DNA of 64,000 nucleotides from Nephrocerus scutellatus (taxonomy: Eukaryota; Arthropoda; Insecta; Diptera; Pipunculidae), in assembly GCA_947095585.1 (NCBI GenBank), contig OX352765.1:93208965-93272964 (forward strand), written 5' to 3'. Of the stretch, positions 22,735 to 34,574 are shown piece after piece (position 1 is the first letter of the stretch; every line of letters begins with the position of its first letter). The translations under genes and the position numbers were made by a program. The notes beneath the pieces were generated by a model, which worked only from the letters and a program-made list of their open reading frames with translations, searched no databases and was not told the origin of the DNA.

Positions 22735-22945
22735 CATAAATTATCGCAGATATCGTCAGCGTATTCTGTGCGTGCTTAAGGGTTCCATCGTCCACAGTAT
22801 TCTGTTGTCCGGGCTGGGCTGCACATTGGACATCGCTGATTACCAAAACCAAGTAAAAGTGGTGACAGTTCGAAGTTCGAACCCTTTTCAAACCCTTACT
22901 TCCGATATCGAATGCCCTTTGTGTAAGAGAAGGCTTTAAGCTCAC
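22735..22945 (-). pseudogene. Reverse transcriptase fragment with YADD motif
   Basis: The minus strand reads VISDVQCAAQPGQQNTVDDG and then, in a shifted frame, TEYADDICDN. It resembles the RT palm of RTE-like elements (a DDV...-R...YADDIC arrangement). It lies next to relic 3 but downstream of that copy's C-terminus, so it is a separate piece or a rearranged one. Confidence 0.55.
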
Positions 22946-23029
22946 TCATACAAATATCCCGCTATAAATGCTTCGCTTTACACTATCAAACTCATTTTCA
23001 AGGACTTTGGAGAAAAGATGAACAGGATA

Positions 23030-24010
23030 TCTACTTACTTTACTTATGTCCTATACCCCCTTGCGGGTCCTAGGGCCTCTATTACACCTACGCCCCATCG
23101 CTTCATGAGCTTTAGCTCTCTCCAACTCTTCCCAAATTGCCGTGACTCATCCTCAACTGTTATGCACAATGTATTTCTCGGACGACCCGTTCTTCTACCA
23201 TCTTGAGATAACGGATTCCATTGCATTGCTTAGTTGGCTATGGAGATGTCTCCTTTTCGGAGTGTATGTCCAATCCACTGCTACTTTCGTCGTTGGGGAT
23301 GGTTGTGCCTATTAGTTCCTGACCCGTTCTCTGGTAAAGATGTTCCCTAGAGATATGGTTAGGCCAGAAAACCATTAAGATGTTCCTTAGGCACCTATTT
23401 ACGAACGTGCTGCACCCATACAACAGCACAGACTCAATATTTGAAGGGAACAATCGTAGCTTGGTGTTAAGCTGATCGCATTGCTTTAGCTTTGCCGATT
23501 CTGCTGGCAATGTTCTGTTCGGTTCCATTTTCGTTGCGTTAAATACAGCACTAAAGCTGATTGTTGAAGTTGTCTTTTTCATCCTCAGTCGAGGGATTCG
23601 TTGAGGCGTTACACTGTATGATCGTAACGCGCCGTACTCTAATCCGAAATCTGGCCGATAAGATCCTATCGCATCTGCGTGATGTTGGCTTTAGCAGCAG
23701 ACCCACTCTAGATTCACGGGGACTGCTGGTGGGTTTGCCGGAGTAGAGTAGCACAGTGTTACACGTTGGGGATTGGTACCCGCGTCGAACCATCTTGCTT
23801 CACTCACTCCCAGTATGTCCAAATTATATCGAAGAAACTCACGTTCAGGTTGAAGAAATCTGGCATTTCGAGGTCCTTCACTCCCTGAGTCAAGGAGTGT
23901 CCTCACATTCCAGAAACAAATCTTTGTCCGGGTACAATAGCCAAAAGTCGTCATTATTCGGTCATTACATATCCGAGGCGTCGGTTTCCCTAGCAGGCAC
24001 CACAAGCCAC
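23030..24010 (-). pseudogene. RTE-like LINE relic 3, internally deleted (endonuclease joined to C-terminus)
   Basis: Starting near 24,005 on the minus strand: KICFWNVRTLLDSG, RYNLDILGVSEARW (endonuclease N-terminus), RVTIIQCNASTNPSTEDEKD, then at about 23,545 a switch to TKLRLFPSNIESVLLYGCS, FVNRCLRNILMVFWPN and WNPLSQDGRRTGRP. So the second half of the endonuclease and the RT are missing, and the C-terminal tail follows directly. The copy ends near 23,030 in an AAGTAAAGTAAGT-like tail, as RTE 3' ends often do. Several frame changes are present. Confidence 0.85.
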
Positions 24011-25660
24011 GTTACCTAGACGCTAGAAACGCTAGACCGTTCGCACTTGCAATTTTAGCCTTCATATATAATGATTTATACACATAGTTGCCTGGGGACC
24101 ACCACTAGAAGGTAAAGCAAACATCACGAACTTAATTGTTGCGCTACTGGCTCAGTGAGCAGTCAGTAGTTTCCCGATCAATCGCAATGCAGATCCCAAA
24201 ATGTTGAGTAATCGCCTACGGGATCGCCTACGGGTACCAAAGTTACAGTCTTGGTTAGAAAACTTTGTAAATGGTAAACCAAAATACACCGTACCCCGAG
24301 CGCAGTTTGCAAACTTCAACCACAAGAGAAAAATCTTAACTCAGCAAATGGAAAGAGACATAAAAAAATGTCACAACTCACAACAAGCCAAGCTGCTCAA
24401 GTGACTTATGGAACACAGTTATCAGTAACTATGTTACATTTCAGTGTTTAGTTTTTTTAACGCAACTAATTAGTGGACTGCAAATAAAAAATAAAATTAC
24501 CGCGCATATTACGTACAACAATAAATGCGGAAATTCGTGCAGTAGCAATTCCAACCAGTCACACTCGCATTCGCACACGTAATGAACTCGTGCATAATTT
24601 TGTTGGAACATGAAATGAAATGCGAGTATGGAAATGTGAAAAAGTCAAGGACTTTACAACTGACAGTGTAGTTTTTCGCTGTCAGGTCGGTAGTATGTAG
24701 TTAGGGTGCGACATTTGAATTGGTCTTTTTTTTTTAAAATAAATCTGAAAACTAGTTTCAAGTTAAACACTTTCTTTCGGTTCGTTCTGAAGATAAAACG
24801 AACAACAATTGAATTTGAAATTTCCCAACTGATCGTGCGCCACCCGAACGACCCTTTGACTGTCCACTCTATATGCCTTTCTCTTGGTCGATATCCAATT
24901 AACCAATCACTTCATGCGCATGCCCCAATAGGACTGTAGCATAAAAAGAAAATAAAAATACCAAAAACGTCTCGAAAAGACCTCTTTTGACCCCATAATT
25001 AACACCTCTCGTATTTCTTCCCTCCAGTGTTTCGATCAATTTGAGTTTTTCGATTTAAAATGTAAAGTGCGCTCAGGCACTTTAGGAGGAGAAAAGCAAT
25101 AAATTTCACACAAAAAAAACAGCAACTTAAGCTTTACCTGACTATCAATATACATAGATATAGGTACTTTGATTGAAATTCAACACCACGAACGTCCTTC
25201 TTTTTGCTTCCGAAACAGCTAACAGCATCGAATTTGCAGATACCGTGAGCCGTGATATGGCTTTTGCCACATCCATCAGTTGGTTGTTTAATGTTAGAGG
25301 CGCTTCAAATCCAACTGCAGTTCAACCTTGCCTGTGTGAATCCAAGTATTTATTGTTGCTGTTGTCATTTTTACATCTTTTGCTGATTGTCGGGTTAGTC
25401 ATCGAGCGGTTCATTCTTCCAACAGTGGCAACTGTCTGGTAGCGTGGAGGTACGAAACGTAAAGCAAGTTCATGGGACTGACAGATGGAATTTCATTGCG
25501 AATGAGCATTGATGAAATTGGCGACAAGACAATCTTTTAATTAGATATCCTTACTTCCTTTTTGGGACACTGAAGTATTTTTCATTTGTCTCAGCTTCCG
25601 ATTTGACTCGCCTAAGGTTGGCATTCATTGCTGAAATCGAATGACGAAGTCAGTTTTTCA
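24010..25660. other. No gene seen
   Basis: AT-rich sequence. Small frames have no recognisable motif. Confidence 0.5.
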
Positions 25661-25671
25661 CAATTGATACA

Positions 25672-26178
25672 GATTAGGACAAACAGATACAGATAAAGAC
25701 AAAAAGATACAGATTAACACAAAAAAAAAACAGATTAAGACAAAAAGATACAGATTAGGACAAAAATATTCAGATTATGACAAAAAGATACAGATAAATA
25801 CAAAAGGATACAGATTAAGACAAAAAGATACAGATTAGGATAATCAGATACAGATAAAGGCAAAAAGATACAGATAAAGACAAAACGATACAGATATTGA
25901 TAAAAAGATACCGATTAAGACAAAAAGATACAGATTGAGACAAAAAGATACAGATTAGGACAAAAAGATACAGATTAAGACAAAAAGATACAGATAAACA
26001 CACAAGGATACAGATTAAGACAAAAAGATACAGATGAGGATAATCAGATACAGATAAAGACAAAAAGATACAGATATTGATAAAAAGATGCAGATAAAGA
26101 CAAAAAGATACAGATTAAGACAAAAAGATACAGATTAGGACAATCAGATACAGATAAAGACAAAAAGATACAGATAAG
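25672..26178 (+). repeat. 20-bp minisatellite, about 25 copies
   Basis: The unit is gacaaaaagatacagattaa with variants, kept strictly in 20-base register across about 500 bases. A variant block with ggataatcagatacagataa recurs near 25,838 and 26,038 (200 bases apart), and a ggacaatcagat form occurs near 26,138. This shows that larger multi-unit blocks were copied. Open frames on the minus strand are an artefact of the repeat. Confidence 0.95.
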
Positions 26179-26179
26179 A

Positions 26180-27320
26180 GTTTGCTCGCAAACTATTGAG
26201 GTTTTTTCTTCACAGACCAGCTTAAAGTCATCAACAATATATAGCTTCTTTCTAAGTTTGTCGAGAATTACCTTCATGAACTAACTAAAAAAGGTCCAAC
26301 AAATTCTGAACTTTCTGCCCCATTTAGACAATTTTCAAATTACAAAATGTAATTAAAAGTACAACAAACTCCAAAAACCAAATTAGCATCTTTATCACAC
26401 TGTCGGGGCCAATAACCCATGCCTTGATAAGGACATTTTCCAAGTGTGTCGTTTAATTTGCAATATCCCATGTTGGAGCGTGTAAGTGCGATACGCAACA
26501 ACCGAATTTCTAGCCGTTTCTTTGCAATCTAGTATTGAAGTCGTAAATTGACGTAAACAACACAACATTCTGCGGATGGCTGAATTCGTAACCGAAAATA
26601 CTCGCAACAACAAAAAATGCAAAGCAGGGAAGATAATAAAACGGCACCGGGAGCACAACGGAGAGTAGCCATGGATTGGAGACGGGAGACGACGTGCCGC
26701 TGGCGGTGCCGTTACAATAATTGTCTGGTGGATTGTAGCATTACTCATGCCATGACCCATGACATGGCACTGTTCCACAAGTCAAAGACTGTGCATTGCT
26801 ATATGTACCCATCAGGGTTTGGCAACAGTTACTCTGTTGATTAATAAAAAAATTTGACGTTTCAAAAGATAATTATTCTGTGAAACATTTTGTTAATTTT
26901 CGTAGTGAAAGTGGCAGAATGATTTGCATGAAAGCGTTTGAATAATGAACCAGATTATAAGAAAAACAAAAACAATTGCGATATTATATCGCTTATAAAG
27001 GGATTTCCAATTGGCACATCATGGCACTGTTTTATTCCACAATTAACGAAATCGATAGAACTTTAATTTAAATAAAAAAAAATTTTATATTGCGGCCGTT
27101 TTGTTTGCGGATCAATCACACTTTTGTCTGATCACAAGTGACGGATGAAGGTTAGTCTACTGACATATTAGAGATCGACTCCTATGTTCAACAAACGGAT
27201 CGATTAGGTGAAAGCTTCACAATATTTTGGGGTTTTCTTCTATGTAGTTGTGGTGCGGGTAGCTGTGATAAAAACCCCTCAGACAGTCGGTCCATTGTGC
27301 TTGTTCCCAAAATGAAGTTC
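26180..27320. other. No gene seen
   Basis: A GC-richer pocket near 26,640-26,720 produces overlapping frames on both strands, with no known motif. Confidence 0.5.
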
Positions 27321-27321
27321 A

Positions 27322-28040
27322 CTATGCAAATACCTTCGTTACCTCTAGATTGCAAAAGACTTGATCTAGTTTCAACGATCGAGTTCTTCGCTCTTCCAAA
27401 TCTCTTCGAAAAACCTGCATCTTTAGGGTGGAAAAAGCACGACAGCTACTACATAAGAAATTTATAGTTGTTTCATCTTCCTCCAGGCAAGGCTCCCAAC
27501 TTGTACAATATGACATCCACTTGAAATGTACCCTGTAAGAAAAGCGACTATGCTCCGAAAATTCCATCGAGAGATTCCACTCCATTCAGCTTATCCACAT
27601 AGTGATTGGTAGTTGTACAAGTGGTTATGGAGTTCCAACAGTGCTCCTGTTTGGCTTTTTATAAATTTTCGAATACCAATGCCCGTCTCAAGCCTAACAT
27701 TAGTTCCAGGCCAGTAGGAACAGCGGAAGAACCGCTTCCTATAAGTGCATCAGCATATTCATTTTCTTTTATTTCTGTATGGTCCAGTGACGGAAATCCA
27801 ACTTAAAATGGCGTTCCAGTCTTCTCTTAAATTCCAGAACTATCTTCGTATTGATACAAGGCGGTTCTAATGCTAGTAGAGCGGCATGGTTGTCACTTCA
27901 TATTGTAAAGCTTCGTCCTTGTATCCTTTTGAAGTTTGAAAATAGTTGGCCATTTTCCAAGTGCGAATACTTATTTAGAGTTCTCATCCAAGAACCAACC
28001 TGATCCAGTTCGTCCATGAGTAAGGGGAAGAATGTTGGTT
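27322..28040 (-). pseudogene. RNase H and C-terminal tail of a LINE, decayed
   Basis: On the minus strand, near 28,035-27,960, THGRTGSGWFLDENSK resembles the start of a LINE RNase H domain (TDGSK...GxGxxL). At about 27,790-27,720, SLDHTEIKENEYADALIGSG matches its end (PGHxGIxGNExADxLAxxG). Further down CLEEDETTINFLCSSCRAF is the cysteine tail. Many stops interrupt it. The family is probably the same broad RNase H-bearing group as the pieces at 10.9, 39.8, 43.7 and 61.6 kb, but sequence identity between them cannot be judged here. Confidence 0.7.
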
Positions 28041-30055
28041 TGAATTCCCGCGAAGGATCACAGTTTAACTTTGTCAAATTTTAAAATTACAAAGGGTACA
28101 GAATAATTCCGAAACCTTGTGGCATATATTTCTATGCCATCAAGCCAGCCTTGATCCTGCAAAGTCTTCATATAGTTTTCACTAGAAAACTAGATAGAGT
28201 GGTGTCAGATGACATGGGGGTCACATCAGTTGCAATGGTAAACCGAAGCCTATTAGTAATTAATGATGGATCCATTTCAGGTGAGTGTGTATGTGTGCTA
28301 AATTCTCACAACCCATATCAAGGTTTTTGACCAGAATGTATTTTGATGTAAGCTTCTGCTAGGCCTGACACCACAAAAATCTCTCAAAAGATGGATGTTA
28401 CGAGTAAAAGATGGTCTTAACATAAAAACGAACCAGCAAACCTTTCGAAGGAACGTGATAGAATTCTGAGTTGCACACGACACACCCCAAAGAGACGAGA
28501 CGATTATTAAAATTCAGAAGAAACTGCGTTAGTTGGGAAGCTTAAAACGGAACCTTGCTTAGATTCGAACATTAGTTGCATACAGTTTGTCTCGCCAAGC
28601 CCTAATTTATTCAAGCAACTTAAACGCAAAATGCTAGCCTGCTTAGCCTATAGCACCACCTCGACGAGTTTACCCTACATTGGAAAGTATGTACGCGCAC
28701 ACCAACGTACGCAACGAAACGCAAGAAAAAACCCGCAGCTTTAAGTTATTACCAAAGCCAGCGACATTATTGCTAAAAGCCTTAAGTTAAACCGGATCTT
28801 GGAAAAACCAAAGCCATTGAGGAGTGAGAGTAGCACACAAAGAGAGTGACTGGCGGCGGCACTGCGGAGGCGAGTGTGGTTGATCGTTCGTGCTCATATG
28901 GCTGCTGGTCTGAAAACCAAGTAGCGGGTGAGGTTTGCATTCCGCAGCCAGCTGATTTCCGGAAGGAGATCGTGATCACTTAAGAAATTGTCAGAGCAGA
29001 TAACACACACACACTCTGCAGCGGACGCACAGTGCAAAATTCTCGCACAAAGAAACCTCACCTCTCGCAATTATGCAGATATACCGCAGCTCCACATTTA
29101 GTTCCGCATTATTCCTGAGGCCGTTCGTTCAGTCGGGGTCGGTTGGCAACTTGCATTTGAAGCGACTGAAAAGTTGCACAAGGCGAGGCTGCCGCAACTC
29201 GCTCCTCTCAGCTCTACGCTTGTGCCCGGCATCAGTTCAGAGCTCCATATATGGAAGGCTGCAGCAAATATCAATACACATGCGCCCATATCTCCATTTC
29301 ACTTCATCATCAGGTTGATGCTAAAAATATACTTCACTCCATAACGGTGGGGCCGGCTTCACTACTGGACTGGCATATCTGGCTGCAAAGTTGCCATTTA
29401 GCAACTTTTTTTTTTATAGCTTATGCTGTCTCTTAGCCAAAGAAGAAATACCGTTCGGCCGAGCGAGCTGCTCGCTGTTCACCTTTTCGCATACTCCTTC
29501 TGAGTCAAGTCGAGCACATAATTTGAATTTTAGCGAGCGAGCGAGTGAACGATTGATGCCGCGTTTCCTGTGCGAACGGTGTGTGCGCCGAACGGCAAGC
29601 CACCCATCAGCGAGCGTGTTTCGTGCAGCACTTTTTAACGAGGTTAACAGCAACTCATGGCATTTGACGACGCAGAAAAAATGTGGCCAACAATATGCAA
29701 TGAGATGGATGGAGGAATAAACCGCAGAGATGCGAAGATACAATTCTGCGAGTTTTGTTTTCTTCTTTTTTCGATATGCAGACACACACACACATACGGA
29801 TACACCAGTTCCCCGGATGCTGCTTGGTGCCTGCCTTTCCATTGAGTGGGGTGAGTTTGCACCTACTCTCCCTTCTCACTCCCTCTCTCTCTCTCTCTCT
29901 CATATCGTGATGATGACATTCCAGCACGTGCATTGCGTTAAAACGAACAGACGCGTTGAAATGTTTTGGACGGCTTGGAGCGATCTCTCTGTGGGTGGCA
30001 GTTGGATAAGAATTATAGTTGCTAACTAACCGCCCGTACTGGGAATGTCAACAGG
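28040..30055. other. No gene seen; GC-rich stretch 28,850-30,010
   Basis: This is the longest GC-richer stretch in the window, with frames up to 142 codons on both strands. It includes a (CT)n run at about 29,880-29,900 and GAGCGAGC repeats near 29,535. The frames overlap each other and have no familiar motif. A promoter or 5' UTR of an unseen gene is possible, but nothing in it decides this. Confidence 0.45.
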
Positions 30056-30058
30056 TAA

Positions 30059-30302
30059 ATGGAATCGGGTACCAAGTTTTATATATACATCGACACACGC
30101 CACACAGTCCTTTCTAATTTGGTAATAATCACCAAGCTATCCGTTTATGAGATCGGGCCTATTTCAATGTATTTTGTTTTTACACGCATCGAACGCGCCA
30201 GGCGTGACTTGCGGCACGCGTCAAAGGCGGGTAATCGAAATTGGCCCCTGAAATTGAGCTGCTCACAAAATTTCAGCCGTTTAGGTCGTGCGAAAGTTGG
30301 TT
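30059..30302 (-). repeat. Dispersed repeat family A, copy 3
   Basis: Reverse-oriented. In its own direction it reads cacgacctaaacggctgaaa, gagcagctca, gacgcgtgccgcaagtcacg and aaaggactgtgtggcgtgtg, in the same order as copy 1. Confidence 0.8.
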
Positions 30303-30985
30303 AAAAAAGAACTCAGAAAAGTACCAGTTCACTGGCTTGCAAGATCTCCTGATCTTACACTATTGGATACATACAAAACCAAGGAGAACACTTTGAGCAA
30401 CTGTTATAACAGTTTTAGTACATACATAAAATAAATATTACCTAGAACTACACAAAATCATTTGTATTCGTAGCTTTTGAGGGTTAAAGCAAAAAAACCC
30501 TTTTTTTTTAATTTTACCTGTTGCAAGTTTTCCCAAGTATCATAAAATCTATGGCGTTTTCCGCAAACTTATTGATTTATTTTTATTATTGTTAAGTTCA
30601 TAAGAAAAAAGTAATAAAACGTTATGTTTATTATACATTTTCTGGAGAAAATTGACCTTAAAGTCAAAAATTAGCATGGGCAAGAAAACTGGAATAGGCA
30701 TTGAAGTTGAATATAGGAAGACCCAAATAAGATATCTATATGCATATATATTTAAATGCAGTTACAAAGGCTAGTATTTCTTCTAAAAATAAAGTCCTAA
30801 ACGAAGTTTCAAAAGTAAGTATTGACAGAGCAATTTCCGTTAACATGGGTCAGGTACACCAAAGTAAGCTTTTTCTTAAATCTCCGATAAATGATATCAA
30901 CATTGGAGATAGACCCTTATTGTAGAACGATTTTTTTCTAAGAATATACCCAAGAATCATTTCCCAAATTATTGTGCACGAATTA
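30302..30985. other. No gene seen (AT-rich)
   Basis: AT-rich. It ends in gacaccctgtatatt (about 30,990), a phrase often found at arthropod repeat edges. Confidence 0.5.
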
Positions 30986-30994
30986 GGGGACACC

Positions 30995-31145
30995 CTGTAT
31001 ATTACGTTCGGGTTCGGATTTGTTTGCATCTGGCTGGCCAAATCTTGTGATCAATTTTTAATCTACTTCCTAAATCAAACATTGCAAACATCTCCTATTA
31101 GAGAATTTACATGAAACAGTGTAATTTTTAGTTTAGGTTGATTAG
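30995..31145 (+). repeat. Dispersed repeat family B, copy 4 (short)
   Basis: It contains ctggctggccaaatcttgtg, tcaatttttaatctacttcc and ctcctattagagaatttaca. It is shorter than the other copies and lacks the middle block. Confidence 0.7.
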
Positions 31146-32300
31146 TTTGTATAGAATGTACCTCAACCCGTTCGTGTACAAACCACAAAAAATACCCAAT
31201 TGCCTATGGTAACAAGCGCACTAAACAATTGATGCATTTTTTTACATCCGGGGTTCCTGTGCATAGTTAGAGGAAAAAAAAGATAATTTTATGTGGCTTT
31301 TTGTATGGCAGAGGTACATTAACCAGCTAACGTATACATGCGCCAAAATTCAAAATTCAAATAAGTATCTCGCTAGCCACGTTGGTAATATGAAATAGAC
31401 TTGGACCATTCAGATCCATATGCTGAATCCATGGGCTTAAAATAAAAGTGTTTCCAAAATTAAATGCTTACCTCTACTAAATTACATAATTACTTTCAGA
31501 ATGAATTTATAAGAATAATAAAAAGCCCACCTTAGCCTTAAAGTTTTGGTAGCAAATTTTTTGATTATTGAATTTACACTTTGATTGGATTTATTAGAGA
31601 ATAAAGCAAAAATCCCACCCACGCACATGATGATGGTTTTGTAAACATTGCTGGAATGTCTTTTCTGCAAAACACAAAAATATTACCAATTTTCCATTTA
31701 AAAAATGCAAACATATGTTAGAAAGAAGCTTCTGCTACATCTGTGGTTGGGTGGGGAAAAACGAACAATCGCAAAAAATACCATCACTCCCTGGAAAACC
31801 GTATTACTATGTGGGTGTTTACGTACAGACTCCACACAGGCGTGCAGGCGCACATGTCCGAATGTAGACGCAATTATTCATCAACCCTGTGGCCTCATTG
31901 CTCGTATTATGCCAAACAACTTTCACTCTCTGTTACATCTCAGTTTCACTCTCTTTATCTGGACAGAAAAAAACACTCAGTAACACACTGCTGTTGGATA
32001 AGCTCGCAATGATTAACACACAAATGTAAAGGTGGTAAAGCAGAACTCTGTTGCTGTGCGACAAAAACAACCCCTAATGCTAAGGGAAATTTTCTCTTAA
32101 ATGTTATCGAAACCCAAATACACCCCGGTCAGCTGTCACCCACAAGTACACACCACGTCATTTAAACTTTTGTATTCTCTAAATGTCAAACTCACGGGAA
32201 AAAAGTCATACTTCTCTCTGCATTTGTTGAGCACTGGAATGAGCACTTTTGCCTTAATCTCTTATCAGGAGTTGTGCACGTGGGCAGATCGGCATAGAAG
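31145..32300. other. No gene seen
   Basis: AT-rich. Small frames only. Confidence 0.5.
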
Positions 32301-32301
32301 T

Positions 32302-32589
32302 CAGCCGCGTTCGATTGGAGTACAACTCTAACACTTCAGTTAATTGAGTGACTCTTCACTTAATTGAGACACTGAAGTAAAGAGACTGTTTGATTGATAT
32401 TCTTCACTTCAGATAAATGTCAATGTTACTCATCTGAAGTAACTACACGACCAGAACACCTCTTCACTTACTTCAGTTACCCAATTTCGCCCAATTTTTA
32501 ACTGAAGTTGTCAATCGAACAGTCTCTTCACTTCTGTTACTTCAGATCAGCTATTAATTCAGTTAATTCAGTCCAATCGAACGCGGCTG
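32302..32589. mobile_element. 288-bp terminal-inverted-repeat (MITE-like, partly fold-back) element
   Basis: The ends are inverted repeats: cagccgcgttcgattgga at the left and its reverse complement tccaatcgaacgcggctg at the right. Inside, a second inverted pair (ctgaagtaa...agagactgtttgattga against tcaatcgaacagtctcttca...ttacttcag) lets much of the element fold on itself. The interior is rich in TTCACTTCAGTTA-like phrases. There is no ORF. I could not see a target-site duplication, so the superfamily is open. Confidence 0.85.
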
Positions 32590-32619
32590 TCATATCACAT
32601 CACATTATCTATATATATA

Positions 32620-32879
32620 CCACGTTTCCATGACAGAGTTTCAGTAAAGTTTCGTCGAGTTAATAACATGACAATGCTAACTCGTAGCGTTTTCATGAAC
32701 TTAATTTGACAGGTGCGTTGTAGTTTCTACAAACATCAAAATAAAATGTCAGACAAACTTAACTCAACCGCATTAGTTTCGTGGAGTTTATTTGGGTTTA
32801 ACGAAACACAACTCTAATTTGCGTTTCCATGCACATAAACCTGATTTAACTCTGTGCTAGCTCGATTAAGGAAACGTGG
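32620..32879. mobile_element. 260-bp MITE with TA target duplication
   Basis: It starts ccacgtttcc and ends ggaaacgtgg, a perfect 10-bp inverted repeat. TA flanks it on both sides (32,618-32,619 and 32,880-32,881). Inner phrases (acagagtt, tttcgtcgagttaa and gtttcgtggagttta) add imperfect symmetry. TA duplication fits Tc1/mariner-derived MITEs. It has no coding capacity. It lies only 30 bases from the preceding element. Confidence 0.85.
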
Positions 32880-32884
32880 TAATA

Positions 32885-33760
32885 GGTATAACTCACATTA
32901 ACATATTTCATAATGGGTGTAACGTGTGGGTGGTAAAAACCATATCCAACTGAAGAACATTTATTTGTATCGCTGCGGATCTCATACCATCAAGACACAA
33001 CAAAACACTTGGATTGTTTTGAAAAAGTTCACGGCCATCAGCTAACAAAATTCCAGATTTAATTCTATTTCTGTTAATTGGCTTCTTTAAGGCGTTGTAG
33101 TCCTTCCATTTTCATATCTAATTTCAATTGCACTCGACTCCTATCGTTGACGTGTAGAAAAGTGAAAGGGAATATGAGTGACGGTCTCGTCTGTGGGCGG
33201 TGAATAGAGAATCCTGATTTTCCGCCACTGTGAATTTTCCAATAATGACGTGTCCTCCCTCTCCACCGGTTCAAGCGATATGCCTTTGCTGACGCAAGTG
33301 AAGTGTAAAAAGTATCACTTGTTGCGTTGGCTGACGTACGTCAATAAAGGACGACGCACGAATACACCCATGTACATCAACAATAAGAGAGAGTAATATA
33401 ATAATTCAGCTTTCTTTTTATAAAACGGAATGTTAACCCTTTTCACATTGATGAAATTTTAATGGTATTTTTGCCCGTCTTTTTGTAGCGGTTTTTTCCT
33501 GGTACTAAATTAGAATTAGGGGACAAAAGATATTTAATGAAAATGAGAAAGATTGCCAGCAATTATGCGGTGAAGTTTCTAACATGAAACCGTCAAAAAA
33601 AAAACTTGCATTAAGCGGCCCCAAGGTTCGAGAGTTAGTTACTAATTTTTATCAGTCTCTTTTGTTGCGGTTTTTTATTAGTACTGATTTGGTTCATCCG
33701 AACTCGACAACCCTTAAAATTTGGGTTTTACATTTTTGCAAAGGTTATAACCCGCATTAG
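32885..33760. other. No gene seen
   Basis: No repeat or motif recognised. A GC-richer pocket lies near 33,230-33,360. Confidence 0.5.
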
Positions 33761-33763
33761 TGC

Positions 33764-33960
33764 AGGCGCCGTGGCTCTAGTGGTTAGTGCGTTGGACTTT
33801 TGACCATAAGATTTTCACTGTCCCACCTCTCGCGAAGAATGTATGACAAACATCTGAGAGTAATAACTTGTCACGGAAAGCTTCAGATACGACATTCAAT
33901 CGTAGATCTTTTCCATTTGTGTACAACAATAGAACACGCACAACATCAATATACTCGTAG
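33764..33960 (+). mobile_element. tRNA-derived SINE, copy 1
   Basis: The head looks like a tRNA 5' half with an A-box-like stretch (tggctctagtggttagtgcg). The B-box area is eroded. The body phrases cccacctctcgcgaa, gacaaacatctgagagta and cacggaaagc recur, slightly changed, in copy 2 at 34,575-34,800. Two copies with a tRNA-like head and an unrelated shared body indicate a SINE and not a tRNA gene. Confidence 0.75.
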
Positions 33961-34574
33961 ATAACCAAGTGTAAGCGCTTAGTGAATTTTTGATGAAAAT
34001 TATTCATACCGTCCTTGGGCATACAGATTTTGTTTAATCGATTAAGGTTTTGGTCTTGAGCAAACCTTTACCAAGGTTTTTTTTAAAGAAGAATCCAAAA
34101 AATAGCCTAAAAAATTTAAGAATACGTTCCATTTCTTTACTCAAAACTGTCACCCAAACCTACCAGTAGATAAGATGTCAAAGTGACAGTGTTTTTGGTA
34201 GAGTGCGCTGTGCATTCTCAAAAAAATTGCGTTCGTGTTTATGTAACGAGTGACAACTGTCATGTTCTAAGAGTGGAATAGCACACTGCCTCACTCTAAT
34301 TGGTGTCGTGGTCGTCCAACAGAAATCGAAACAGATTCTCACAAAAATTGTAATTGCTCTCTCTCTCGATTCTCATTGTCGTCGGTTTGAGAGCGAGAGT
34401 GAAGTTATGATTTTGTTTATCAAAGTGGGCGAATGGAATGCAAATATACTTCTTCACAGTATGCAAATGGAATGCACAACTTAAACCAAGAGTGAGAAAG
34501 AAAACAACTATTTATAACCCTATTCAGTAAATGGAACACTCTGTAAATCTCATCTAGTTCCTATTTCTTCTCAA

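Noticed and set aside
25815..26277. Open frames rich in Leu, Cys, Phe and Ile on the minus strand, membrane-protein-like
   Set aside because: They lie wholly in the 20-bp minisatellite; repeated residues follow from the repeat, not from selection on a protein.
29414..30029. Frames of up to 142 codons in the GC-rich stretch
   Set aside because: Several overlapping frames on both strands, no motif, and no convincing splice sites. GC content alone explains their length.
30050..30062. caacag|gtaaat as a recursive splice site or exon end
   Set aside because: No pyrimidine tract; it sits at the edge of a family A repeat.
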